A DNA stretch of 64,000 bases from Nocardioides sp. GY 10113 (lineage in GTDB: Bacteria > Actinomycetota > Actinomycetes > Propionibacteriales > Nocardioidaceae): contig NZ_STGK01000002.1 in NCBI RefSeq assembly GCF_004919105.1, positions 248,001 through 312,000 on the forward strand, given 5' to 3'. The notes under the pieces were generated by a model. The model searched no databases and was not told where the DNA came from. It saw only the letters and a list, made by a program, of their open reading frames with translations. The stretch's first letter is position 1. Each line of letters opens with the position of its first letter. Below, piece after piece: positions 38,357-47,579 of this stretch. Position numbers and translations under genes: made by a program.

Positions 38357-39229
38357 TCATCGTCCGGCCCGGCGAGCGGTCAGGTACCGCGGCCGGTCCG
38401 CCAGGTCGCGGTGGTCGCGGACCTCCTCCCACCGCCCCGCGGCCGCGAAGACCGCCGGCGCCGCCTCGCCCTGGACGTCGGCGTGCTCGACCCCGATCAC
38501 GCCGCCGGGGCGCAGCAGGGCCGCGCCGCGGACGGCGAGCACGCGGATCGCGTCCAGCCCGTCCTGGCCGGAGAAGAGCGCCAGGTGCGGGTCGTGGTCG
38601 CGGGCCTCCACCGCCACCGACTCCCACGCCTCCAGGGGCACGTACGGCGGGTTGCTGACCACCACGTCCACGGTGCCCAGCAGGTCCTCGAAGGCATCGG
38701 CCAGGTCGCCGTGGCGCAGGTCGACGCCGGTGCCGGACAGGTTGCGGCGCGCCCAGTCCAGGGCGTCCTCGGAGAGCTCCACGGCATGCACCTGCGCCTC
38801 GGGCACCTCGTCGACGAGGCTGCGCGCGATCGCACCCGAGCCGGTGCACAGATCCACCACCACCGGGGTGCGCCCGTGGGCGAGGACCTCGCGCGCGGAC
38901 TCGATCGCCCAGCCGGCGAGCAGCTCGGTCTCCGGGCGCGGGGTGAACACCCCGGGCCCGACGGCCAGCTCCACGTGCCGGAACGCCGCGGTACCGGTGA
39001 GGTGCTGCAGCGGCTCCCGCGCGGCGCGGCGATCGACGAGGCCGTCGTACCTCTCGGCCGGTCCGTCGGCGACCTCGGGGACGAGCACGAGGTTGCCCCG
39101 GGTCGTGCCCAGGACGTGGGCGAGCAGCTCGGCTGCGTCGTGCTCCGGGCTGGCCACCCCGGCCTCGCGCAGGCGAGCCGCGGCGGCGCGCTGCAGGTCG
39201 ACGGGCCGGCGACCGACGGACCGGGACAC
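38357..39229 (-). CDS. prmC: peptide chain release factor N5-glutamine methyltransferase
   Basis: A 290-residue SAM-dependent methylase that modifies the Gln of the GGQ motif in release factors. The catalytic NPPY lies in VVVSNPPYVPLEAW, SAM-binding in VVDLCTGSGAIARSL, and the N-terminal helical domain in EHDAAELLAHVLG. The GTG start follows the prfA stop with no gap (TGAGTG), so substrate and modifier are coupled. Confidence 0.95.
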   Translation of the reverse strand: MSRSVGRRPVDLQRAAAARLREAGVASPEHDAAELLAHVLGTTRGNLVLVPEVADGPAERYDGLVDRRAAREPLQHLTGTAAFRHVELAVGPGVFTPRPETELLAGWAIESAREVLAHGRTPVVVDLCTGSGAIARSLVDEVPEAQVHAVELSEDALDWARRNLSGTGVDLRHGDLADAFEDLLGTVDVVVSNPPYVPLEAWESVAVEARDHDPHLALFSGQDGLDAIRVLAVRGAALLRPGGVIGVEHADVQGEAAPAVFAAAGRWEEVRDHRDLADRPRYLTARRAGR

Positions 39230-40303
39230 TCAGTCCTCCAGGGCGGCCAGGCGCGCGGCCAGGTCGGCCTCCACGCAGGAGTCCAGGAGCGGCTGGACGT
39301 CGCCGTCGAGCACCTGGTCGAGGTTGTAGGCCTTGTAGCCGGTGCGGTGGTCCGAGATCCGGTTCTCCGGGAAGTTGTAGGTGCGGATCCGCTCCGAGCG
39401 GTCCACCGTGCGGACCTGGCTGCGCCGGGCGTCGCTGGCCTCGGCGTCCGCGGCGTCCTGCGCGGCCTGGAGCAGCCGGGCGCGCAGGATCCGCAGCGCC
39501 TGCTCCTTGTTCTGCAGCTGGGACTTCTCGTTCTGGCAGCTGACCACGATCCCCGTCGGCAGGTGGGTGATCCGCACCGCGGAGTCGGTGGTGTTCACGC
39601 TCTGGCCGCCCGGGCCGCTGCTGCGGAAGACGTCGATGCGCAGGTCGTTGTCGTGGATCTCGACGTCGACCTGCTCGGCCTCCGGCATCACCAGGACACC
39701 CGCCGCGCTGGTGTGGATCCGGCCCTGGGACTCCGTGACGGGCACCCGCTGGACGCGGTGCACGCCGCCCTCGAACTTGAGCAGCCCGTACGGCGCCTGG
39801 CCGGGCTCCTGGGCGCCGGCCGCCTTCACCGCCACCGTGACGGACTTGTAGCCGCCCAGGTCGGACGGGGTGGCGTCGAGGACCTCGACCTTCCAGCCGC
39901 GGCGCTCGGCGTACCGGCTGTACATGCGCAGCAGGTCGCCGGCGAAGAGCGCGCTCTCCTCGCCGCCCTCGCCCGACTTCACCTCGAGCAGCGCGTCCTT
40001 GTCGTCGGCCTCGTCGCGGGGCACCAGCAGGCGGCGCAGCCGCTCGGCGGTCTCCTCGCGCTGGGCCAGCAGGTCGTCGACCTCGTCGGCGAACGAGGGG
40101 TCGTCGGCGGCCAGCTCGCGCGCCGCCTCGGCGTCCTCCCCCAGCCGGGTCCACTCCCGCCAGGTGCCGATGATCGCGCTGAGCTCGGAGTAGCGGCGGT
40201 TGAGCGTGCGCGCCAGCCGCGCGTCCGCGTGGGTCTCGGGGAGGGCGAGGCGGCCCTCGAGGTCGGCGTGCTCGGCGAGCATGCCCTCGACTGCTTCGAA
40301 CAC
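39230..40303 (-). CDS. prfA: peptide chain release factor 1
   Basis: A 357-residue class-I release factor. The tripeptide PVT (188-190, in [16 protein letters not shown]) marks RF1, which reads UAA and UAG. The GGQ motif is at 232-234 in [16 protein letters not shown]. The GTG start at 40303 has AGGAG 5 nt upstream; an in-frame upstream reading crosses two strong hairpins and is not coding. Those hairpins form the leader between rpmE and prfA. Confidence 0.96.
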   Translation of the reverse strand: MFEAVEGMLAEHADLEGRLALPETHADARLARTLNRRYSELSAIIGTWREWTRLGEDAEAARELAADDPSFADEVDDLLAQREETAERLRRLLVPRDEADDKDALLEVKSGEGGEESALFAGDLLRMYSRYAERRGWKVEVLDATPSDLGGYKSVTVAVKAAGAQEPGQAPYGLLKFEGGVHRVQRVPVTESQGRIHTSAAGVLVMPEAEQVDVEIHDNDLRIDVFRSSGPGGQSVNTTDSAVRITHLPTGIVVSCQNEKSQLQNKEQALRILRARLLQAAQDAADAEASDARRSQVRTVDRSERIRTYNFPENRISDHRTGYKAYNLDQVLDGDVQPLLDSCVEADLAARLAALED

Positions 40304-40320
40304 TGATGCTCCTGTGGGGT

Positions 40321-40348
40321 AGGAATCACCGGTGGACCGGTGATTCCT
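40321..40348. repeat. perfect 13-bp hairpin in the prfA leader
   Basis: AGGAATCACCGGT (40321-40333) and its exact complement (40336-40348) are separated by two bases. It lies 17 bp upstream of the prfA start codon and next to the ribosome site, so folding could affect prfA translation or end rpmE read-through. Confidence 0.8.
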
Positions 40349-40381
40349 GCGCCGGTCATCCGTGGGACGGGTGACCGGTGC
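40349..40381. repeat. 15-bp near-perfect hairpin adjoining the first
   Basis: Bases 40349-40363 pair with 40367-40381 around a GGG loop, with two G-T pairs only. It abuts the previous hairpin and shares the CCGGTCA/TGACCGG core. Two back-to-back stems of this strength in one leader are unusual. Confidence 0.75.
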
Positions 40382-40425
40382 GAGAAACCCCCCGCCGGTG
40401 TGACGGGAGTGGCTGGATACAACGA

Positions 40426-40461
40426 AGCGCCGGCCCCGCCCCGAGGGGCAGGACCGGCGCT
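40426..40461 (-). terminator. hairpin terminator after rpmE
   Basis: AGCGCCGG (40426-40433) pairs with CCGGCGCT (40454-40461), with an inner GCCCC/GGGGC stem. It begins about 10 bp after the rpmE stop on the minus strand. Only scattered Ts follow, so termination may be partial. Confidence 0.55.
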
Positions 40462-40470
40462 CGAGGGCAG

Positions 40471-40689
40471 CTACTTCTTGGCAGCGGCCTTGCCGTACTT
40501 GGCCTCGAACTTCGCGACGCGACCGCCGGTGTCGAGGATCTTCTGCTTGCCCGTGTAGAACGGGTGGCACTGCGAGCACACGTCGGCGTGGATGCTGCCG
40601 GACGTCGCGGTGCTGCGGGTGGTGAACGAGGCGCCGCAGGTGCAGGTCACGGCGGTCACCACGTAGTCCGGGTGGATGTCCTTCTTCAT
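40471..40689 (-). CDS. rpmE: 50S ribosomal protein bL31, zinc-binding type
   Basis: A 72-residue bL31. It starts [10 protein letters not shown] and has zinc ligands Cys16, Cys18 (VTCTCGASF), Cys38 and Cys41 ([13 protein letters not shown]), so it is the C+ form that can be exchanged for a zinc-free paralogue under zinc limitation. The basic Ala/Lys tail is typical. It lies between rho and prfA as in other actinobacteria. Confidence 0.97.
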   Translation of the reverse strand: MKKDIHPDYVVTAVTCTCGASFTTRSTATSGSIHADVCSQCHPFYTGKQKILDTGGRVAKFEAKYGKAAAKK

Positions 40690-40825
40690 GCTGTCCTCAC
40701 AGGGGTTCGAGGGTCCCGGGTCGTCCGCGCGGGATGCGGGACGTGAACCGGAGCCAACGACAGATTCTACGCGGCGCGTGGGGACCGGCCCAATCGCCGG
40801 CCCCCACGCACGCCGTGGCCGATCG

Positions 40826-42643
40826 TCAGGCGCCCGTGCGCTGGACCTGCGTGAGCAGCTCGATGTTGTTGCGCGTGGCGCCGACGCGCTCCAGCAGCGA
40901 CTCCAGCGCCTGCTCGCCGTCGAGGTCCGAGAGCGAGCGGCGCAGGCGCTCGACGATCGCCGACTCCTCGGCACCGAGCAGCAGCTCCTCGCGCAAGGTG
41001 CCGGAGGCGTTCGGGTCGATGGCCGGCGAGAGCCGACGCGCGGCCCGCCCGCCCAGCAACCGGATCTCGGAGTTCGCCGTGCCGGCGAGCTCCTCGAGGA
41101 TCAGCGCGTCCGTGCTCGACGCCGTCTCCACCGCGGCCGTGGCCAGGATGGTCAGCGAGCCGCCGTGCTCGATGGCGCGCGCCGCGCCGAAGAACCGCTT
41201 CGCAGGGTACGCCGCGGCGGCGTCCAGGCCTCCGGAGAGCGCCCGACCGCCGGCCAGCGTCTGGTTGTGGGCGCGGACCAGGCGGGTCAACCCGTCCATC
41301 AGCAGCACGACGTCGTGCCCGAGCTCGACCAGCCGCTTCGCGCGCTCGACGGCCAGCTCCGCGATCGCCGCGTGGTCGGCGGCCGGGTGGTCGAAGGGGC
41401 TCGCGATCACCTCGCCGCGGACGGATCGCCGGAACTCGGTGACCTCCTCGGGGCGCTCGTCGACCAGCACCACCATCAGGTGGCACTCGGGGTTGTTGGC
41501 GCTGACGGAGGCGGCGACGGACATCAGCAGGCTGCTCGTGGCGGCCCGCGCCGGCGCCAGCACCAGCCCGCGCTGGCCCTTGCCGACCGGGGCGACCAGG
41601 TCCAGCACCCGGCCGGTCGGGTCCTCGGCGCCGGTCTCCAGCCGCAGTCGCTCGGTCGGGTAGACGGGGGTCAGCTGCTCGAACTCGGCGCGGCTCTTGG
41701 CCAGGTCCGGGTCGGCGCCGTTGACGGTGTCGACCCGCACCATCGGGTTGAACTTCTCCCGGCGCTCGCCCTCACGGGGCTGGCGCACCTGGCCGGCGAC
41801 GGCGTCGCCGCGACGCAGGCCGTACTTGCGCACGAGCGACAGCGACAGGTAGACGTCCTCGGCCCCGGCCAGGTAGCCGGAGGTGCGCACGAACGCGTAG
41901 TTGTCCAGCACGTCGAGGATGCCGGCGGCCGGCACCAGGACGTCGTCCTCGCGGACCTCGGTGTCCGGCTCGCTGCGACCGCTGCGGCTGCTGCGGTCGC
42001 GCCCACGCCGCCGGCGGTTGCGGCGGCTGCCGCCGTCCTCGCCGTCGTCGTCGTGGTCACCGTGGTCCTGGTCGGCCTGCGGCGCGGACTGCTTGTCCGC
42101 CTGCGGCCTGGTCGAGGCGGCGCGGGCCTGCTGCTTGTCGCCCTGGCCCTGCTTCTCGCCCTGGCCCTGCTTCTCGCCCTGGCCCTGCTTCTCGCCCTGG
42201 CCCTGCTTGTCGGCGGACCGCTGGTCGCCCGAGCGCTGCCGGCGCCGGCTGGTCACCTGCGGAGCACCGTCGGCCTGCGCAGCCTCCGGCTTCTCGCCGG
42301 CCTTCTCGCCAGCCTTCTCGCCGGCCTTCTCGCCGGCCTTCTCGCCGGCCTGCGCCGGCGCCGCGTCAGCGGCCTTCTCGGGTGCCTTCTCGGCGCCCTT
42401 CTCGGCGGCCTTGGCGGCCGTCTTCTTCGCCGGCACGTCTCGGCGCGGCGAGCCGGTCTGCTGGGACTGGGCGGACTTGATCGCCTCGATCAGCTGGGCC
42501 TTCTTCATCCCGCTGGCTCCGGCGATGCCCATGCCGCCCGCCATCGCCTTGAGGTCGGCGAGCAGCATCGAGTTGAGCCCACCGCGCCTCTTGGCGGGCG
42601 CCGCGCCCTCGGGCGCCGTGGCGGGTTCGTTGGTCTCTGTCAC
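40826..42643 (-). CDS. rho: transcription termination factor Rho with a degenerate ATPase site
   Basis: A 605-residue Rho. Residues 15-65 are the Rho N-domain and 66-230 a long repetitive charged insert. Residues ~235-300 are the RNA-binding cold-shock-like domain ([20 protein letters not shown]) and 340-605 the motor domain. [32 protein letters not shown] and [10 protein letters not shown] are kept. The P-loop is not: E. coli APPKAGKT becomes APARAATS (364-371), losing both lysines and the glycine. The arginine finger in GTRKEELL becomes Leu550 in [14 protein letters not shown] becomes DGLTRL. The frame is intact and the locus is the normal rho position. GTG at 42643 has AAGGA 8 nt upstream. 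Confidence 0.9.
   Translation of the reverse strand: MTETNEPATAPEGAAPAKRRGGLNSMLLADLKAMAGGMGIAGASGMKKAQLIEAIKSAQSQQTGSPRRDVPAKKTAAKAAEKGAEKAPEKAADAAPAQAGEKAGEKAGEKAGEKAGEKPEAAQADGAPQVTSRRRQRSGDQRSADKQGQGEKQGQGEKQGQGEKQGQGDKQQARAASTRPQADKQSAPQADQDHGDHDDDGEDGGSRRNRRRRGRDRSSRSGRSEPDTEVREDDVLVPAAGILDVLDNYAFVRTSGYLAGAEDVYLSLSLVRKYGLRRGDAVAGQVRQPREGERREKFNPMVRVDTVNGADPDLAKSRAEFEQLTPVYPTERLRLETGAEDPTGRVLDLVAPVGKGQRGLVLAPARAATSSLLMSVAASVSANNPECHLMVVLVDERPEEVTEFRRSVRGEVIASPFDHPAADHAAIAELAVERAKRLVELGHDVVLLMDGLTRLVRAHNQTLAGGRALSGGLDAAAAYPAKRFFGAARAIEHGGSLTILATAAVETASSTDALILEELAGTANSEIRLLGGRAARRLSPAIDPNASGTLREELLLGAEESAIVERLRRSLSDLDGEQALESLLERVGATRNNIELLTQVQRTGA
42134..42205. repeat. 18-bp tandem repeat, four copies, in rho
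   Basis: CTTCTCGCCCTGGCCCTG occurs four times (first copy with one change) and encodes a Gln-Gly-Gln-Gly-Glu-Lys repeat in the Rho insert. Copy-number change would keep the reading frame. Confidence 0.92.
42290..42349. repeat. 12-bp tandem repeat, five copies, in rho
   Basis: CTTCTCGCCGGC is repeated five times with one substitution and encodes an Ala-Gly-Glu-Lys repeat in the Rho insert, upstream of the 18-bp array in coding order. Confidence 0.92.
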
Positions 42644-42820
42644 GTGAGGTCCTTCCCACGTATCGCAGCCACCGCGCGCGGCGCGAGCCGCCGGTGGCGT
42701 CTGGTCGGAAATCCCGGGGCATGGCCACGGGCTGCCGGCGTCGATCAGCGAGCAGGCGGCCGGACCGGCCACGGGTACGCGCCAGGTCGGAGAGCCCGCT
42801 GGCGCGCTGTCAATGTACAC

Positions 42821-42848
42821 CAGGCCGCGCCCTCCGGGGCGCAGCCTG
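42821..42848 (-). terminator. hairpin after thrB
   Basis: CAGGCCGCGCCC (42821-42832) pairs with GGGCGCAGCCTG (42837-42848) at 11 of 12 positions around TCCG. It starts 7 bp after the thrB stop on the minus strand and probably separates the threonine genes from rho. There is no U-tract. Confidence 0.55.
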
Positions 42849-42855
42849 GGCCAGG

Positions 42856-43764
42856 TCAGTCGGCGATCGCGCCGCGCGGGTCGACGGCCAGCACGTGCGC
42901 CTGCCACCCGGCCGGACAGCGCCGTACCAGCGCCTCGGCCTCCGCGGCGCGGCCGGCGTCGGCGAACGCCAGCACGGTCGGGCCCGCGCCGGAGACCACC
43001 GCCGGCACACCGTCGGCACGCAGCTGCGAGACCAGCGCCAGGCTGTCCGGCATCGCCGGGCGCCGGTACTCCTGGTGCAGCCGGTCCTCGGTGGCCCGCA
43101 GCAGCTCGGCCGGGCTGCTGGCCAGCGCCGCCACCAGCAGGGCCGCCCGCCCGGCGTTGCGCGCCGCGTCCGCGTGCGGCACCTCGGCCGGCAGCAGCGC
43201 GCGCGCCGCCTCGGTCGAGACCGGCTGCGGCGGCACGAAGACCACGGCGCCGATCCGCGGGTCGACCGAGCCAGGTACCGCGTAGAACGCGCCGTCGGGG
43301 TCCTGGCCGGAGATCACGAAGCCGCCGTACATCGCCGGCGCCACGTTGTCGGGGTGTCCCTCGATCTGCGCCGCCAGGTCGAGCAGGGCGGCGTCGTCCA
43401 GCAGCAGCCGGCCACCGGCGACCAGCTCACGCCCCAGCCACACCCCGGCCACGATCGCGGCCGAGGAGGAGCCGAGGCCCCGGGCGTGCGGGATCACGTT
43501 GTGGCAGACCAGGCGCAGCCCCGGCGGGGTGAGCCCGAGCCGGTCGAAGACGGCCCGCATCGAGCGCACCACGAGGTGGGAGTCGTCCAGCGGGACGGTG
43601 TCGGCCCCGACACCGTGGACCTCGACCACCAGCCCGGCGGCGATCACCTCCGCCTCGAGCCGGTCCCGCAGGTCCAGCGCGAGGCCGAGGGTGTCGAAGC
43701 CGGGGCCGAGGTTGGCCGAGGTCGCCGGCACGGAGACCCGGACGGGTCCCTCCACGAAGGTCAT
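42856..43764 (-). CDS. thrB: homoserine kinase
   Basis: A 302-residue GHMP kinase that phosphorylates homoserine, the step before threonine synthase. The N-terminal VPATSANLGPGFDTLGLAL and the phosphate loop PHARGLGSSSAAIVAG are diagnostic; the C-terminal third GHMP motif is AVVSGAGPTVLAF. It begins 4 bp after thrC, completing hom-thrC-thrB. Confidence 0.97.
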   Translation of the reverse strand: MTFVEGPVRVSVPATSANLGPGFDTLGLALDLRDRLEAEVIAAGLVVEVHGVGADTVPLDDSHLVVRSMRAVFDRLGLTPPGLRLVCHNVIPHARGLGSSSAAIVAGVWLGRELVAGGRLLLDDAALLDLAAQIEGHPDNVAPAMYGGFVISGQDPDGAFYAVPGSVDPRIGAVVFVPPQPVSTEAARALLPAEVPHADAARNAGRAALLVAALASSPAELLRATEDRLHQEYRRPAMPDSLALVSQLRADGVPAVVSGAGPTVLAFADAGRAAEAEALVRRCPAGWQAHVLAVDPRGAIAD

Positions 43765-43768
43765 CGGC

Positions 43769-44845
43769 TCAGAGCCCGGCGGCGGCCGCGGCCGCGTCCA
43801 CGTCGGCGTCGACGACGATGGTCGGCAGCTCCAGGCCCTCCAGCGCGGTCGCGATGTCCTTCAGGCCGTGACCCGTCACCGTCAGCGCCAGGGTCGCACC
43901 GCGGTAGGACTCCCCCGCCGCGAGCTCGGCCAGCAGGCCGGCCACGCTGGCCGCGGAGCCGGGCTCCACGAAGACGCCGTCGCGACGCGCCAGCTCCTTC
44001 TGCGCGGCCAGGATCTGGTCGTCGGAGACGGCGGCGAACCGGCCGCCGGACTCCTCGCGCGCCGCCTCGGCGAGCTTCCAGGAGGCGGGGTTGCCGATCC
44101 GGATCGCGGTGGCCTTGGTCTCCGGCTCCGGGAACGGCTCGCCGGTCACCAGCGGCGCGGCACCCTCGGCCTGGAACCCCCGCATCACCGGGCGCTTGGT
44201 CGAGTGCCCGGCGGCGGCGTACTGCGTGTAGCCGAGCCAGTACGCCGCGATGTTGCCGGCGTTGCCGACCGGGAGCAGGTGGAAGTCCGGGGCGTCGCCG
44301 AGGAAGTCGACGATCTCGAACGCCGCCGTCTTCTGGCCCTCCAGCCGGATCGGGTTGACCGAGTTGACCAGCGCGACCGGGTACTTGTCGGCCATCTCGC
44401 GGGCCATGTTCAGGCAGTCGTCGAAGTTGCCGCGCACCTGGATCACCTGGGAGCCGTGCAGGACGGCCTGGGCCATCTTGCCGGCGGCGATCTTGCCCTC
44501 GGGCACCAGCACGATGGGCGTCACGCCGGCCTTGGCGGCGTAGGCGGCCATCGAGGCCGAGGTGTTGCCGGTGGAGGCGCAGACGGTCGCCTTCGCGCCC
44601 TCGTGGACCGCGACCGAGAGCGCGGTGGTCATCCCCCGGTCCTTGAAGGAGCCGGTGGGGTTGTTGCCCTCGACCTTGAGCCACACGTCGGCGCCGGTGA
44701 GGCCGGAGAGCCAGCCGGAGTGCACCAGCGGGGTGCCGCCCTCGCGCAGCGTGACCGCGGGAGTGTCCTCGGGGATGTCCAGCAGGTGCCGGTACTCCTC
44801 GATCACGCCACGCCACTGGTGGGCGGTCGCCGTCCTCATGCTCAC
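43769..44845 (-). CDS. thrC: threonine synthase
   Basis: A 358-residue PLP enzyme of fold type II forming threonine from O-phosphohomoserine. The PLP lysine is Lys68 in [12 protein letters not shown], the phosphate loop is [13 protein letters not shown], and the end is VTGHGLKD. The short actinobacterial/archaeal class fits its length. The GTG at 44845 overlaps the hom stop as GTGA; an in-frame ATG two codons on is the alternative. Confidence 0.96.
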   Translation of the reverse strand: MSMRTATAHQWRGVIEEYRHLLDIPEDTPAVTLREGGTPLVHSGWLSGLTGADVWLKVEGNNPTGSFKDRGMTTALSVAVHEGAKATVCASTGNTSASMAAYAAKAGVTPIVLVPEGKIAAGKMAQAVLHGSQVIQVRGNFDDCLNMAREMADKYPVALVNSVNPIRLEGQKTAAFEIVDFLGDAPDFHLLPVGNAGNIAAYWLGYTQYAAAGHSTKRPVMRGFQAEGAAPLVTGEPFPEPETKATAIRIGNPASWKLAEAAREESGGRFAAVSDDQILAAQKELARRDGVFVEPGSAASVAGLLAELAAGESYRGATLALTVTGHGLKDIATALEGLELPTIVVDADVDAAAAAAGL

Positions 44846-46182
44846 TCCTCGGCTCCTTCGACCCGCATCACCGAGGTGACCTCGCGGACGATGTCCATGG
44901 TCCGCAGCTGCTCGACCGTCGCCGAGAGCTGTGCGTCGGTGGCCTCGTGGGAGACGACCACCAGCTGCGCGTCGTCGTCGCGCCCCTCCTGCCGCACCGT
45001 CTGGATGGAGACGTCGTGCTCGGCGAAGGCGTGCGCCACCGTGGCCAGCACGCCGGCGCGGTCGTCCACGTCGATCGCGACGTGGTAGCGGGTGCGGGTC
45101 TGCCCCATCGACAGCACGGCCCGGTCGGCGTACGCCGACTCGCCGGCGCCGCGGGTCCCGGCGAGGTAGTTGCGCGCCACCGTGACCAGGTCGCCGAGGA
45201 CCGCGCTCGCCGTCGGCGAGCCGCCGGCGCCGGGGCCGTAGAACATCAGCTGGCCGGCGGCCTCGGACTCCACGAACACCGCGTTGTAGGCCTCGCGGAC
45301 GCTGGCCAGCGGGTGCGAGCGGGGGATCATCGCCGGGTGCACGCGCACCGAGACGGCCTCCTCGCCGGCCTCGTCGGTGCCGAGCTCAGCGATCGCCAGC
45401 AGCTTGACCACGCTGCCCATCTCGCGGGCGGAGCGGACGTCGCCGGCGGTGACGTCGGTGATCCCCTCGCGGTGCACGTCGGCTGCGGTCACCCGGGAGT
45501 GGAACGCCAGGCTGGCCAGGATGGCCGCCTTCGCGGCCGCGTCGAAGCCCTCGACGTCGGCGGTCGGGTCGGCCTCGGCGTAGCCGAGCGCCTGGGCCTC
45601 CTCCAGCGCCTCCTCGAAGCCGCTGCCGGCGGTGTCCATCTTGTCCAGGATGAAGTTCGTGGTGCCGTTGACGATGCCCAGCACGCGGGTCACGCGGTCA
45701 CCGGCCAGCGACTCACGCAGCGGTCGCAGGATCGGGATCGCGCCGGCCACGGCCGCCTCGTAGTAGAGGTCGCGGCCGGCCTTCTCGGCAGCCTCGAACA
45801 ACGTGGGCCCGTCCTCGGCGAGCAGCGCCTTGTTGGCGGTGACCACCGAGGCACCGCTCTCCAGCGCCGCCAGGATCAGGCCGCGCGCCGGCTCGATCCC
45901 ACCGATCACCTCGACCACCAGGTCGATGTCGCCACGGGTCACCAGGCCCAGCGCGTCGGTGGTCAGCAGCCCCTCGGGCACCTCGACCTCGCGCTCGGCC
46001 TCGAGCCGTCGTACCGCGACGCCGGCGAGCTCCACGGGCGCTCCCACCCGTGCCGCCAGGTCGGCGGCCTGCTCCCCCAGCAGCCGGATCACCTGCGACC
46101 CCACCGAGCCGCAGCCCAGCACCGCCACCTTCAGCGGCCGGATCTCCAGCCGCTTGTCTCCCTCACTCAATTCAGCCCACAT
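44842..46182 (-). CDS. hom: homoserine dehydrogenase with ACT domain
   Basis: A 446-residue NAD(P)-dependent enzyme. The Rossmann motif is [13 protein letters not shown], the catalytic domain has [20 protein letters not shown] and [11 protein letters not shown], and residues ~355-440 form an ACT domain ([27 protein letters not shown]) that usually gives feedback inhibition by threonine. It overlaps the lysA 3' end by 11 bp and thrC by 4 bp. Confidence 0.97.
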   Translation of the reverse strand: MWAELSEGDKRLEIRPLKVAVLGCGSVGSQVIRLLGEQAADLAARVGAPVELAGVAVRRLEAEREVEVPEGLLTTDALGLVTRGDIDLVVEVIGGIEPARGLILAALESGASVVTANKALLAEDGPTLFEAAEKAGRDLYYEAAVAGAIPILRPLRESLAGDRVTRVLGIVNGTTNFILDKMDTAGSGFEEALEEAQALGYAEADPTADVEGFDAAAKAAILASLAFHSRVTAADVHREGITDVTAGDVRSAREMGSVVKLLAIAELGTDEAGEEAVSVRVHPAMIPRSHPLASVREAYNAVFVESEAAGQLMFYGPGAGGSPTASAVLGDLVTVARNYLAGTRGAGESAYADRAVLSMGQTRTRYHVAIDVDDRAGVLATVAHAFAEHDVSIQTVRQEGRDDDAQLVVVSHEATDAQLSATVEQLRTMDIVREVTSVMRVEGAEE

Positions 46183-47563
46183 CCGTCGCCAACAGGTCGT
46201 CCTCAGTCTCCCGCCTCACGACCACACGCGCGACACCGTCCCGAACCGCGATCACCGGCGGCCGCAGCGCGTGGTTGTAGTTCGAGGCCATCGAGCGGCA
46301 GTACGCACCGGTCGCGGGCACCGCGAGCAGGTCGCCCGGCGCCACGTCGGCCGGCAGGAACTCGTCGCGGACCACGATGTCGCCCGCCTCGCAGTGCTGG
46401 CCGACCACCCGGGCCAGCAGCGCCGGCGCGTCGGAGTCGCGCCCGGCCAGGGTCGCGGAGTAGTCGGCGTCGTAGAGCGCGGTGCGGATGTTGTCGCTCA
46501 TCCCGCCGTCGACGCTGACGTAGGTGCGCACCGCGCCCGCGTCCAGGGTGACCGGCTTGACCGTGCCCACGGTGTAGACCGTGCACATCGACGGTCCGAC
46601 GATGGCCCGGCCGGGCTCGATCGAGAACCTCGGCTCGTCGACGCCCAGCGCCCGGCACTCGTGGGCGACGATCGCACGCATCGCCTCGGCCAGCGCCTTG
46701 GGCGTGGAGGGGTCGTCCTGGGTCGTGTAGGCGATGCCGAAGCCGCCGCCCAGGTCCATCTCCGGCATCGTCACGCCCAGCTCGTCGCGGACCCGGGCGT
46801 GCAGCCCGAGCACCCGGCGGGCGGCGACCTCGAAGCCGGAGGCGTCGAAGATCTGGCTGCCGATGTGGGAGTGCAGGCCGAGCAGCTCGATCCCCGGCGC
46901 GGCCGAGAGGCGGCGTACCGCCTCGAAGGCGTCGCCCGAGGTGATGGAGAGACCGAACTTCTGGTCCTCGTGCGCGGTGGCGATGTACTCGTGGGTGTGC
47001 GCCTCGACGCCCGCGGTGACCCGGACCATGACGCGAGCGGTCAGCCCGGTGTCACGGGTGATCATCTCCAGCCGCTCGATCTCGGTCACCGAGTCGACGA
47101 TGATCCGGCCCAGGCCGATCGCGACCGCGCGCCGCAGCTCCTTGATCGACTTGTTGTTGCCGTGATAGCCGATCTTCGCCGGGTCGACGCCGGCACGCAG
47201 CGCCACCGTCAGCTCGCCGGCCGAGCAGACGTCGAGGAAGAGACCCTCCTGGTCGACCCAGCGCGCCACCTCGGTGCACAGGAAGGCCTTGCCGGCGTAG
47301 TAGACGTCCCAGCCGGCGAAGGCGTCCCGGAACGCCGACGCCCGGGTCCGGAAGTCCTCCTCGTCCAGCACGAAGGCGGGCGTGTTGTGCTCGGCGACCA
47401 GGTCGGCGACCGCCAGGCCACCGATCACCAGGTCACCGTCGCGCTTGTGGGCGGTGCTCGACCACAGCTGCGGCACCAGGGCGTTGACGTCGGCGGGTGC
47501 GCTCAGCCAGGCGGGCCCGCGCAGGGCTCCGGGCGCGTGCGCCCAGCCGGCCTCGTGGGTCAT
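46172..47563 (-). CDS. lysA: diaminopimelate decarboxylase
   Basis: A 463-residue PLP enzyme of the alanine-racemase fold that makes lysine from meso-DAP. The PLP lysine is Lys92 in VYYAGKAFLC. Other motifs are GYHGNNKSIKELRRA, LGLHSHIGSQIFDASGF, MDLGGGFGIAY and VVGQHCEAGD. A GGGAG ribosome site precedes the ATG. It is 16 bp downstream of argS, with hom overlapping its end. Confidence 0.97.
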   Translation of the reverse strand: MTHEAGWAHAPGALRGPAWLSAPADVNALVPQLWSSTAHKRDGDLVIGGLAVADLVAEHNTPAFVLDEEDFRTRASAFRDAFAGWDVYYAGKAFLCTEVARWVDQEGLFLDVCSAGELTVALRAGVDPAKIGYHGNNKSIKELRRAVAIGLGRIIVDSVTEIERLEMITRDTGLTARVMVRVTAGVEAHTHEYIATAHEDQKFGLSITSGDAFEAVRRLSAAPGIELLGLHSHIGSQIFDASGFEVAARRVLGLHARVRDELGVTMPEMDLGGGFGIAYTTQDDPSTPKALAEAMRAIVAHECRALGVDEPRFSIEPGRAIVGPSMCTVYTVGTVKPVTLDAGAVRTYVSVDGGMSDNIRTALYDADYSATLAGRDSDAPALLARVVGQHCEAGDIVVRDEFLPADVAPGDLLAVPATGAYCRSMASNYNHALRPPVIAVRDGVARVVVRRETEDDLLATDVG

Positions 47564-47579
47564 CTGCTCTCCCCCGCGC

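Noticed and set aside
41520-41580. Frameshift or sequencing error as the cause of the missing Rho P-loop
   Set aside because: Flanking motifs on both sides are in the same frame, and the neighbouring frames do not contain GKT here. The finger and DSITRL changes lie elsewhere in the gene, so a single indel cannot explain them.
42808-42813. Exact TTGACA (minus strand) upstream of rho as a -35 element
   Set aside because: No TANNNT hexamer lies 16-19 bp downstream of it, so it does not make a convincing promoter.
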